From assembly GCA_017857255.1 (NCBI GenBank), contig JAFMDL010000002.1, positions 1 through 64,000 of the forward strand: a stretch of 64,000 nt of DNA, given 5' to 3'. The stretch is from Puniceicoccaceae bacterium. GTDB lineage: Bacteria; Verrucomicrobiota; Verrucomicrobiia; Opitutales; Coraliomargaritaceae. The notes beneath the pieces are model-generated. The model was not told where the DNA came from. It did no database searches and saw only the letters and a program-made list of their open reading frames with translations. Position numbers and translations under genes: made by a program. Position 1 is the stretch's first letter. The number at the start of each line of letters is the position of its first letter. Shown here piece by piece: positions 1 to 7,753 of the stretch.

Positions 1-1720
1 TGAAAAGTCGCTGTTTCATCACCGCTTTCGCGGGAGCATAGGCCGCATTGCCAGCCTGATTGGTCCATTCATTCGGGTCTAAGGGATGATCGTAGAGTTC
101 TTCCGATCCGTCGCTGTAACGGATATAGCGATAATTCTCAGATCGGGCCGCGTGGTGATTGAGCGCCCACGGGCTCTTCGTGTCCTCCGGCCAGGCCACC
201 CGAGCGTTATGGAGGTGCGATAGCGACACGCTCGGGCCATCCCACTGCCCCGCTAGAGGCGCCTCTATGAGCGAAGTCAGATCGTTACCATCGAGAACCA
301 TATTATTTTTGCCGACTCCTCCATTGGGATCCGCGGGCATGTCGCAGAGTGCATTCAAAGTCGGGTAGAGGTCGATCAGCGAAACCGGCGCACTACACTC
401 AAGCCCCGCCACGCTCGCGAGGCTGCCACCTGGGCGCATCTCTGGGGTGTAGATGACTAGCGGCACTCGGGTCGTTTCTTCCCACGGGGTCGTTTTGGAG
501 GAGTGGTCTTTCTCACCCAGATGATAGCCGTGGTCGCTGGTTACAATCACGATTGTATTGTTAGCGTAATCACTGGCATGTAGGGCATCCCAAATAACAC
601 CTACTTGATGATCGGCGAATGCCACGCAGGCGAGGTATCCCTGGACAAAATTAAGCCACCATTCATTCGCACCGTTGCCATAGTCCTGCTTGTACTTATT
701 CATGCCACTCTGGTAGCCCCGGAGGGGTTGACCACTGGAGGGTATACCGGGCCTGCCTAATGCGATTTCGGGAAGATCGGCTAAGTCATCCAGATTAGGA
801 AGGTGCGGCGGTAAACTCACCGTATTATTCCCGTTTGCGTCCCTGAAGAGATCGAAGAACTCCTTAGGGGCATAAAACGGTGCGTGCGGCCTATTCATGC
901 CCACTACCATAAGAAAAGGGTCGCTATGAGTCTGCCCCAACTTGCCCTCGGCCCATTGTGCACTAATCTCGTCAGGCATGAGGTCTCGGACATCTCCTTC
1001 AATACCTAAAGGTCCACCCTCACTAGTATAAGAATAAGTGGAGTCGTCTTTTAGCGCCCACTGATAGTTTTCAAAGCCAGGAGTATCCTCGGGCTTGTTG
1101 TCTAATGAGGCTGTACTGGGATAATAGCCCCAATTGCTTGTAGGCATGTCTGGATGCTGGAACCCTTTAGGCTTGCCGTATTCCAAAGTCGACCCATCCC
1201 AAGGGAATGGTCCAAAGTCAGATGGCCCAGCTCCATCAACCACTGAAGGTACTCCTGTCACACTCCAGACAGAGTTGTCGTCATGCCCATTGTGGAAGAT
1301 CTTCCCACTGCCCCAAACTGTGTAACTATTCGCTTTAAAATGCTCCATCAGGGTGACTGCATCGTCCAAAATATCAAAGTCCCGCCAGTCGTTTTCTTGC
1401 TGGTCATATCCATAGAAGCCACTGGTGCTGGGCAGTAAGCCAGTCCACAAACTCGCTCGCGAAGGCCCGCAAATCGGTGCGTTACAATGGGCGTTGGTGA
1501 AGCGAACACCCTGGTCCATGAGACGCTCAATATTTGGGGTATAGGCTTGTGGGTGACCTCCCATCCCTTCGACCGAGTCGTTCAAATCATCACAAATAAT
1601 TACGATCACATTAGGCTGCGCGATACAAACGGTGGCTTGTGCACAAAAGAGAAATAATACGCTAAGTAATAATGTTCTTACACGGCTTGCGCCGAAGGAA
1701 GTGGGGGCGATTTCATCCAT
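1..1720 (-). CDS. Secreted sulfatase, C-terminal part missing (window edge)
   Basis: This is a type I sulfatase that would hydrolyse sulfate esters, probably on a polysaccharide, outside the cytoplasm. Translation from the ATG at 1718-1720 runs open to base 1, so the end lies outside the window. Residues about 14-34 form a signal peptide with a hydrophobic LLLSVLFLFCAQA core. The mature start has the metal-binding ICDDLND segment, and the formylglycine signature CGPSR lies at about residues 84-88 inside NAPICGPSRASLWTG. A later SDHGYHLGEK segment is the second conserved sulfatase motif. It has the iduronate-2-sulfatase-like layout (GKIFH, then RPHAPFYAPKEF). It is followed on the same strand by the larger sulfatase upstream. 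The substrate cannot be told from sequence alone. Confidence 0.9.
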   Translation of the reverse strand, partial: MDEIAPTSFGASRVRTLLLSVLFLFCAQATVCIAQPNVIVIICDDLNDSVEGMGGHPQAYTPNIERLMDQGVRFTNAHCNAPICGPSRASLWTGLLPSTSGFYGYDQQENDWRDFDILDDAVTLMEHFKANSYTVWGSGKIFHNGHDDNSVWSVTGVPSVVDGAGPSDFGPFPWDGSTLEYGKPKGFQHPDMPTSNWGYYPSTASLDNKPEDTPGFENYQWALKDDSTYSYTSEGGPLGIEGDVRDLMPDEISAQWAEGKLGQTHSDPFLMVVGMNRPHAPFYAPKEFFDLFRDANGNNTVSLPPHLPNLDDLADLPEIALGRPGIPSSGQPLRGYQSGMNKYKQDYGNGANEWWLNFVQGYLACVAFADHQVGVIWDALHASDYANNTIVIVTSDHGYHLGEKDHSSKTTPWEETTRVPLVIYTPEMRPGGSLASVAGLECSAPVSLIDLYPTLNALCDMPADPNGGVGKNNMVLDGNDLTSLIEAPLAGQWDGPSVSLSHLHNARVAWPEDTKSPWALNHHAARSENYRYIRYSDGSEELYDHPLDPNEWTNQAGNAAYAPAKAVMKQRLF

Positions 1721-1811
1721 TTAGTTGTTTGAGGGTAATGTAAGAGAATGTCGAAAGCTGACGTAAATCGGTCGAGTAGAGGTGGGCCTTATTTATTCTG
1801 GTTATCTACTA

Positions 1812-4800
1812 CTACTCGCCGACAGCACGTAATCTGAGGAATCCTTTAGTATTAGAGGTCGGCAGCGAGGCTTCTTGCATGCGCTTCGAGCCAACTGTAT
1901 CTATCGTAGTCGCACTGACTGTTGACCACCCGGAGGTTTCTAACGATGCACTCGTTTCAGGGATCAACGATACGTCGCTCCGAGTTGCCACTTCGGGATA
2001 TTGGATTGCGATAGCGCCTACGGAATGACTCATCGAGACTTGCGCGGTGTTTTGTTCAAGTGGATGCGTTCCCATGGCATACTCCATCAAGTTAGGAATC
2101 CCATCTTGGTCGGGATCTGCTGCATCCGCAAAGTCTGTTGCGCTGTGGCCCGGTGTCTGGTGCAGCGTTGACCATTGCGACTTCGTCACCGGATAGCTAG
2201 CGGGGACATTATATGGCGAAGCCTGAAGGTCCTTCTTCCAACCGTCGCCCACATAATCACTGTTATCAGAATCGTGTAATAGTGCCCGCAATTCTGAAAT
2301 AAGAGCAGCATACGCTGAGGCTTGAGTATAAGCTAAATTTTCGGTCTCCTCTGGATCATTCTGATAATCGTATAGCTCGACTAAACTAGCCTCGCTAGCG
2401 ACCACTCGACTCGCATCTGGATCGTAAGGGTTATTGGCATCATTCGATCCAAATTTCCCGTAGTCCCCCCTGGTCTTCCACCACTCAGTGTATCTATAAC
2501 GGTCCGTCCGAATACTATAACCCATTCCCTTTCCGCCACCAGCGGGTGATAACGGTCTGTCTGAATCATAGCTCGATTTGTAAGAAATATAACGTTGATA
2601 CTGACTAAACGCCACCGATTTCCATGGCTGCTGAGAATCTTCTAATAAAGGTAGCAATGTGGTCCCTTCTAAAATCTGATAACGTGTAATATCGTTTGTA
2701 ACGCTGGTCGTTTCATCAGGAACCGGTAAGCTGCAGAGATCGAGTAGTGTGGGGAAAACATCCACCAACTCAACTGGCGCATTAGTCATTGTTCCGCTTG
2801 TCCCCAAAGCGCTCATACCCGGGGATCTTATGATAAAAGGTACCCTAGTTGAAATTTCATAATTACTATGTTTTGCCCAAAATGCCCCGTGGTCTCCGAG
2901 GTGGAAGCCATGGTCACCAAATAAAATTACGATTGTATTATCGGCAATTGAGTCGGCATTTGAACCATCCCCGTTAGGATCCTCGAGCGCATCCAAGACT
3001 TTACCCAACTGGGTATCAATGAAGGACACGCAGGCCATATAGCCATGTATGAGGTGCCGGGCTGAGTCCAAGGATGGCATCCTATCGACAAAGAAAATGC
3101 TCAAGTCGGGCTCTGCGACTGTTGGCAAATAGGTCTCGCCATCGCCATATGAGGTTGGCTCACCTCCGTAAGGAGAGGTAAAGGAATTAGTCCCCACTGG
3201 CATATCCCTGATCTCCTGATAATAGCTCATATCAATGGCGCTGGGATCATATAAATCCCAATAGTCTTTCGGCGCATTGAAAGGCAGGTGTGGCTTTTGG
3301 AAGCCAAGTCCCAAAAAGAATGGCTCACCACTGATCGCATATTCTGCGATTTTTGCGACTGCTAGATCCGCGGCGTGACCATCCTTATAGTCACTATCTT
3401 CAATCTTAGTTACGCCATCTCTCTTATACTCACCTACGTCTGTGGCCGAGACGCTACTAGAATTACTCATGGCGGCTTTGTCCCAAGTGTTCCACACATT
3501 GGGATTATCTCCTCGTTCATAAAAATTAAACCGCCCATTACTAGGGTTCTGCCATCCTTCATTCCATGAGTCCGCCCCTGTAATGTGGTCATCGTCTTGA
3601 TGGTTATTAGATTGCCCGTGAAAAATCTTGCCCACGCCAAAAGTCTTGTAACCGTTATCACTGAAGTGCTGTGGAAGCGTGACCACATTAGGCATTATAT
3701 CCCTGAACTTAGATTCAAGATTCCAATTTCTAGTCGTGTCTGGGCGCAGCCCAGTTAAAAACGATACTCGAGATGCGGTACAAATCGCCTGCTGACAGTG
3801 GGCATTCAGGAAGGTCACCCCAGATGCAGCCAGTCGGTCAAAGTTTGGCGTGCCTGATTCCCCATTTATTGTAATTGGCTTAAGTGGATCGTCTTCGCCG
3901 TAAACATTGAGTAAGGGGCGCAGATCATCGACTGGAATGAAAAGTACATTATACTGCTCGGCAGGGTGATGACGCTCTCGGCTGGTAATTGCAGCGCTCT
4001 TAAGAATACTCAGAGTCACAGCTTCTTGCTCAAAATTAGAAGGATCTTGCGAGTCTGTCATCTCGACTACCACGGAGTATGAAGACTGGTTTGCATGCAC
4101 GGGGGCGCTCTTGAAGGTAAGTGCCCCACCTGAGATTTCGAAATCATTCGCATCGGCGCCTGATAAACTATAAATGACTGCGTTGGCAGCAAAAGTGCTC
4201 GGCGTATAATTCCCCACCAAAGCGCGTAGCTCAAGGAGCTCAACGCTTGAGTTTGTGTAATTGCCCGAACTGTAAGAGCCAACTAACTCAAGGTTATCCA
4301 CTCGAATTTGCTTCTCGCTCGTTTGGATTAGGTCAGGAAAGGTCCAACGTAAGGTAATGGATCCTGCATTCTCAATTGCAGTGACCTCACTTAAATCAGC
4401 GCTCCATTCATCGCCCCAATTGCCATTATTATTGAGTGCTAGGCTGACTCCCGGCACAGAAATAAAACTGCCGCCACCGACACTGTATTCGAATGCGCTT
4501 AAGGCTGTAACTAAGCCCGCGCTGCTCTGCACTCCGTTGAGGCGATATTCAAAACGCGCAGAGATGCCTTCAACCCCTGTAGTGTCTAGAGTGACTTGAA
4601 AACTGTTACCCGTGGACGGCAAGGAATCTGGATTCCATGCAAGCGCTTTCCCTCGACCCCATGTTGATCCATCGTATGCAGTGTAGTCTGAGCCATAATT
4701 ATCGAAAATTGTTTTTCGACTGCCGCTGTAGGCGAAACTCGGTTCACCATTAGGCCAATTAGTAACATTCACTGCCTCAGAAAAAGTACCAAAAGTGCTG

Positions 4801-4925
4801 TAATTAGAACCCGCTTCTTGCTCTATCTGAAAGGCCCAATAGGCACCGACTGTCAGCGCCTGCGCGGCTGCCGACGAAAGCGACATGAGAACTAAAAAAC
4901 AAAATATCCGGGGCAAACGTGGCAT
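1812..4925 (-). CDS. Large secreted sulfatase with N-terminal beta-sandwich/cadherin-like domains
   Basis: This exported type I sulfatase resembles the iduronate-2-sulfatase-like group. I place the start at 4925 because MPRLPRIFCFLVLMSLSSAA is a clean signal peptide; a start at 4970 would add 15 residues in front of it. Residues ~25-215 look like a beta-sandwich, ~225-310 are cadherin-like (YSLSGADANDFEI), and the sulfatase domain begins at NVLFIPVDDLRP. The formylglycine motif is CTASR (Cys ~382), with Ala replacing the usual Pro. FGDHGFHLGDHG is the second motif. The C-terminus has a calcium-loop segment DPDQDGIPNLMEYAMGT and ends in GFLRLRAVGE, a layout shared with the xylanase at 7754-9733. 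A possible extended -10 promoter lies at 5003-5011. Confidence 0.93.
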   Translation of the reverse strand: MPRLPRIFCFLVLMSLSSAAAQALTVGAYWAFQIEQEAGSNYSTFGTFSEAVNVTNWPNGEPSFAYSGSRKTIFDNYGSDYTAYDGSTWGRGKALAWNPDSLPSTGNSFQVTLDTTGVEGISARFEYRLNGVQSSAGLVTALSAFEYSVGGGSFISVPGVSLALNNNGNWGDEWSADLSEVTAIENAGSITLRWTFPDLIQTSEKQIRVDNLELVGSYSSGNYTNSSVELLELRALVGNYTPSTFAANAVIYSLSGADANDFEISGGALTFKSAPVHANQSSYSVVVEMTDSQDPSNFEQEAVTLSILKSAAITSRERHHPAEQYNVLFIPVDDLRPLLNVYGEDDPLKPITINGESGTPNFDRLAASGVTFLNAHCQQAICTASRVSFLTGLRPDTTRNWNLESKFRDIMPNVVTLPQHFSDNGYKTFGVGKIFHGQSNNHQDDDHITGADSWNEGWQNPSNGRFNFYERGDNPNVWNTWDKAAMSNSSSVSATDVGEYKRDGVTKIEDSDYKDGHAADLAVAKIAEYAISGEPFFLGLGFQKPHLPFNAPKDYWDLYDPSAIDMSYYQEIRDMPVGTNSFTSPYGGEPTSYGDGETYLPTVAEPDLSIFFVDRMPSLDSARHLIHGYMACVSFIDTQLGKVLDALEDPNGDGSNADSIADNTIVILFGDHGFHLGDHGAFWAKHSNYEISTRVPFIIRSPGMSALGTSGTMTNAPVELVDVFPTLLDLCSLPVPDETTSVTNDITRYQILEGTTLLPLLEDSQQPWKSVAFSQYQRYISYKSSYDSDRPLSPAGGGKGMGYSIRTDRYRYTEWWKTRGDYGKFGSNDANNPYDPDASRVVASEASLVELYDYQNDPEETENLAYTQASAYAALISELRALLHDSDNSDYVGDGWKKDLQASPYNVPASYPVTKSQWSTLHQTPGHSATDFADAADPDQDGIPNLMEYAMGTHPLEQNTAQVSMSHSVGAIAIQYPEVATRSDVSLIPETSASLETSGWSTVSATTIDTVGSKRMQEASLPTSNTKGFLRLRAVGE

Positions 4926-5247
4926 GGGTGTAGAGATAAAGAGGGTAGTATATGCATAAATCATGCACATGCTGGGGCAGTCTTTTATAAAAAAAACACT
5001 TAATTATAGCACATTCTAGGCAGTTTAGCATACTGCAATAAATGACCTATTTATAAAGGAAAGTGAAACTATCCACTGAGATGACCCACATCCCCCAGTA
5101 GGTCCCGCAGTCACCTCAATTAGGTCCACTTAGTACGTGAACGAGCAAAACATTAGGATATGAAAAACAAAGTTGGCGCTGGCATTGCTTAAACTAAAAC
5201 CAACTTCTCGCAGAGAGAAAGACTTTGAGCAAAATGAGGCGTCTCTT
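4926..5247. other. Intergenic region between sulfatase and GH52 genes
   Basis: About 320 bases with no supported gene. It holds the candidate sulfatase promoter and an A-rich leader on its left side. A short TCTC-GCA-GAGA hairpin lies at about 5202-5215, close to the 3' end of the GH52 gene, but has no T-tract on the minus strand. I see no RNA gene or repeat here. Confidence 0.5.
5003..5011 (-). promoter_or_regulatory. Candidate extended -10 promoter of the large sulfatase gene
   Basis: The minus strand reads TGCTATAAT, a perfect TATAAT hexamer preceded by the TGn extension. The predicted transcription start would be near 4996, giving a leader of about 70 bases to the chosen ATG at 4925. No convincing -35 box is visible at 16-18 bases, which fits an extended -10 promoter but leaves the call tentative. 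Confidence 0.35.
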
Positions 5248-7380
5248 CTATCGAGTAGTCGTAGCGACTTGAGCAGCCTCTACTGAGCAAGCTGAGCGGC
5301 TTTCTGACATCCACAGCAAACTCGTTACAATGCGTGGGTAATACAAGCTACCAATCGGCTTACCGGAAGTAAACTGATCCGAGCATGCATAAAATTTCGA
5401 CCCTTCAACTTGCCATTGGACATGGGCTGCATCCGCGCGGCCCTCACCCTCGTAGGTAATGCCTAAGATTTCGCGTACTACATACTGATTTAGGCAAATT
5501 TTACTCATCCAAGAATTATCGGCACTACTTGACAGCTTCCATGCACCATCGGCATAGAGGCAAATTCCGGGCTTCAAAATACCAATCAAATGGCGCTTCA
5601 ACACACTGATGTAAGCCCCATAGGCGCCCTCCTCAGAAATCGCATCTCGGATGCCCATCTCCCAAGGATAAACTAACGCTTCCGCAGCGGGGATGATGGC
5701 ACTGCTATTTTCGCCGTCTAACACAGCTGGTATAAAGCCCTCCGATTCGTTGAAGGCATTTGCCAAGGTTTCACTGCAACGCAAGGCCGCCGCTTGGCAC
5801 GATTCCGCGGACTGGGGATCGCCTAAAGCATTAAAAATATATTCTAGGGCTAGATACGAAGCCCAACATTTCCCACCGAGGTAGATATTGTCACGTGCCT
5901 GCCCGAGCGAATGGTCTAGTGAGTCGTAAGTCGTGATCTCACCGCCGCCCTTAGTCCGCGAGCTTTCGTAGCTCATTAGACCATTGCGGTGCTCAGGCTC
6001 TGGATGGTCACGACGCAACAAACTATCAAAGCAGCGCTTTAAGACATCCGTATGTTTTCTCGCGAACTCTAAATCTTTGGTCTTGGCTATATACACGCCC
6101 GCACAGAGCACCCAGTTAGTTAACTGCTCACAGGTCATGTATGAAAAACAGAGCCGGTCCAAACCACTACACTCATAACTAGAATAGCCCTCCGGGCTAA
6201 AGTGATTCGCCACTCCCATATCGTGGGCAAAAGAGATTCCGCCAGGCAGAAGATTTTCTGGCGTCTCAGGAGAAAATATTTCGTCATCATACGAATACCG
6301 ATCAACGAATTGGTTCAACACATTGCGTACTGTCCAGGGGTTAAAACGTAATTCGAAGAACAGCATATCGACGGTCAAATCGAGCGTATTCATCATCAAG
6401 TACTCACCTTCATTTACAACCCATAAAGGCTTTCCATCGGGATCGACGAGCCACTGAGTTGATCCATAATAACTGCGCGTGGAATGCGCGATCATGAATT
6501 GCTGTGCATCCGTTAATCCAGATGCCAGTAGCTCAGCATCACGAATCTGTGCCTCTTTGGCGTACGTATCAAAATGCTCTACCGCATATGAGAAAACAGA
6601 CTCAATGTTATCAAAATACTGCGTATACCAATAACTCGCGGTATGATTAAAAGTCGCAACACCTGATACATAATAACCGAGTGTAATCCGAACTTCGCGG
6701 CGCTCGCCAGCAGCCACTTTAAAGCGCACGCCTGCCACGGGACCCAATAAAAAATTGGGTGTCGTATGTTGTCCATCCAGCGCGCGATCGACACTAAAAT
6801 CACAAAATTCCTCAACCTCAGCATCCGTTGCAAAACCCATAGAATCTCGGCTCACAGCTCCGCGTAACTGCCCCTCGCCTCTACTCGACAAGGGTGACCA
6901 ATATTTATCATTTTTTAATGCAAAAAATCCATCCCAGTCCTCATCGCTATCATTCTCAATCATCAAGCTCAAGAACGTCGCAGGACAACTGGCAAACTTA
7001 AGCGTCGACTGATCTGCAACAAGAGGATCAGGAATCGAGAAAAAGGGAGTCAGCACGTTGAGCCTCACGCCAGGCGCTTGAAACGCATCCGTCGCCCAGC
7101 GGTAATCACGCCCTAACACAGCCTCATCAAATACGCAGGCACTGGTTCCGCCTTCGGCGCTCGATTGGCTGTAACGCTCCGCATCGTTATCAACCCCCTG
7201 ATAAAAGGGCATCGAATGAATGCGACCTGCAGCGGTTTTATAGCCAACAAAAACCGCACTGTCTGCGGGGCTACCTCGCTCCATTGCCATGCCTCCAGGC
7301 GCCCCAGCCATGCCGATTGTAAATGAGCTATGCGCGCCCATTGGCGAGTGCTGAGCATGAAAAGAAGGCATAAATTGCAT
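5248..7380 (-). CDS. Glycoside hydrolase family 52 beta-xylosidase
   Basis: This 710-residue protein matches GH52 beta-xylosidases along its length (family members are about 700 residues). These enzymes release xylose from xylo-oligosaccharides with retention. The N-terminal FHAQHSPMGAHSSFTIG is the family opening. The nucleophile motif WVVNEGEYLMMN places the catalytic Glu at 324, and EITTYDSLDHSLGQARDN at 481-498 holds the acid/base Asp region (486 or 489). There is no signal peptide, so it is probably cytoplasmic and acts on imported oligosaccharides made by the GH10 enzyme. The first ~90 codons and the upstream region are duplicated at 9871-10228. GH52 is a small family, and the assignment is firm from the motifs. 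Confidence 0.96.
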   Translation of the reverse strand: MQFMPSFHAQHSPMGAHSSFTIGMAGAPGGMAMERGSPADSAVFVGYKTAAGRIHSMPFYQGVDNDAERYSQSSAEGGTSACVFDEAVLGRDYRWATDAFQAPGVRLNVLTPFFSIPDPLVADQSTLKFASCPATFLSLMIENDSDEDWDGFFALKNDKYWSPLSSRGEGQLRGAVSRDSMGFATDAEVEEFCDFSVDRALDGQHTTPNFLLGPVAGVRFKVAAGERREVRITLGYYVSGVATFNHTASYWYTQYFDNIESVFSYAVEHFDTYAKEAQIRDAELLASGLTDAQQFMIAHSTRSYYGSTQWLVDPDGKPLWVVNEGEYLMMNTLDLTVDMLFFELRFNPWTVRNVLNQFVDRYSYDDEIFSPETPENLLPGGISFAHDMGVANHFSPEGYSSYECSGLDRLCFSYMTCEQLTNWVLCAGVYIAKTKDLEFARKHTDVLKRCFDSLLRRDHPEPEHRNGLMSYESSRTKGGGEITTYDSLDHSLGQARDNIYLGGKCWASYLALEYIFNALGDPQSAESCQAAALRCSETLANAFNESEGFIPAVLDGENSSAIIPAAEALVYPWEMGIRDAISEEGAYGAYISVLKRHLIGILKPGICLYADGAWKLSSSADNSWMSKICLNQYVVREILGITYEGEGRADAAHVQWQVEGSKFYACSDQFTSGKPIGSLYYPRIVTSLLWMSESRSACSVEAAQVATTTR

Positions 7381-7462
7381 ACACTATTTTAGGCAATCTG
7401 GTGGGCTTGAACAATGGGTACTCATGAATTAAAAATAACAATTAATGAAACCCTTGATGGCC
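7105..7462 (-). repeat. Copy A of a 358-bp direct repeat (GH52 5' end plus upstream region)
   Basis: This segment covers the first ~90 codons of the GH52 gene and ~80 bases upstream. It aligns with 9871-10228 at a constant offset of 2,766 bases with no insertion or deletion. The stretch 7115-7327 is identical in both copies. Most of the differences fall in a ~45-base stretch around the start codon. This copy is the functional one. Confidence 0.95.
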
Positions 7463-7753
7463 CTTCCGAAGATTCAAGGAAATTGCGAGGAATAGGACTT
7501 ATGAGTCACTAGCACCATTTAAGACTTCGTTAACAAGTAAAAAATTATAATAATATCACCCCATGAAGTGCATTAGGAAAATTACGCACAAAAATTCACT
7601 ATTATTAACATCCATTAAAAGATACAAAAATGAACTTGCGTGAGACACAGCTGTTCTAGCGCTGCAATTGCTGAAAACAAGTGAGCCGGCCTTCAAAGCT
7701 AAACGCATGCTAACACCAAGTCCTCTAATGCAGGAATCAGCTTTTGCATGATA
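7381..7753. other. Intergenic region between GH10 and GH52 genes
   Basis: This 373-base A+T-rich gap has no supported gene. Its left part (7381-7462) is the GH52 upstream region that is copied at 10147-10228 and holds the imperfect palindrome at 7414-7425. The rest (7463-7753) carries the 3' flank of the xylanase gene. I see no strong terminator or RNA there. Confidence 0.5.
7414..7425. promoter_or_regulatory. Imperfect palindrome upstream of GH52, conserved in the duplicate
   Basis: ATGGGTACTCAT is palindromic at 10 of 12 positions around a GTAC centre and lies 34-45 bases upstream of the GH52 ATG. It sits in a ~40-base block (about 7410-7451) identical to 10176-10217, although the bases between it and the start codon differ at many sites. 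This fits an operator or promoter element, but no regulator is visible in the window. Confidence 0.3.
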
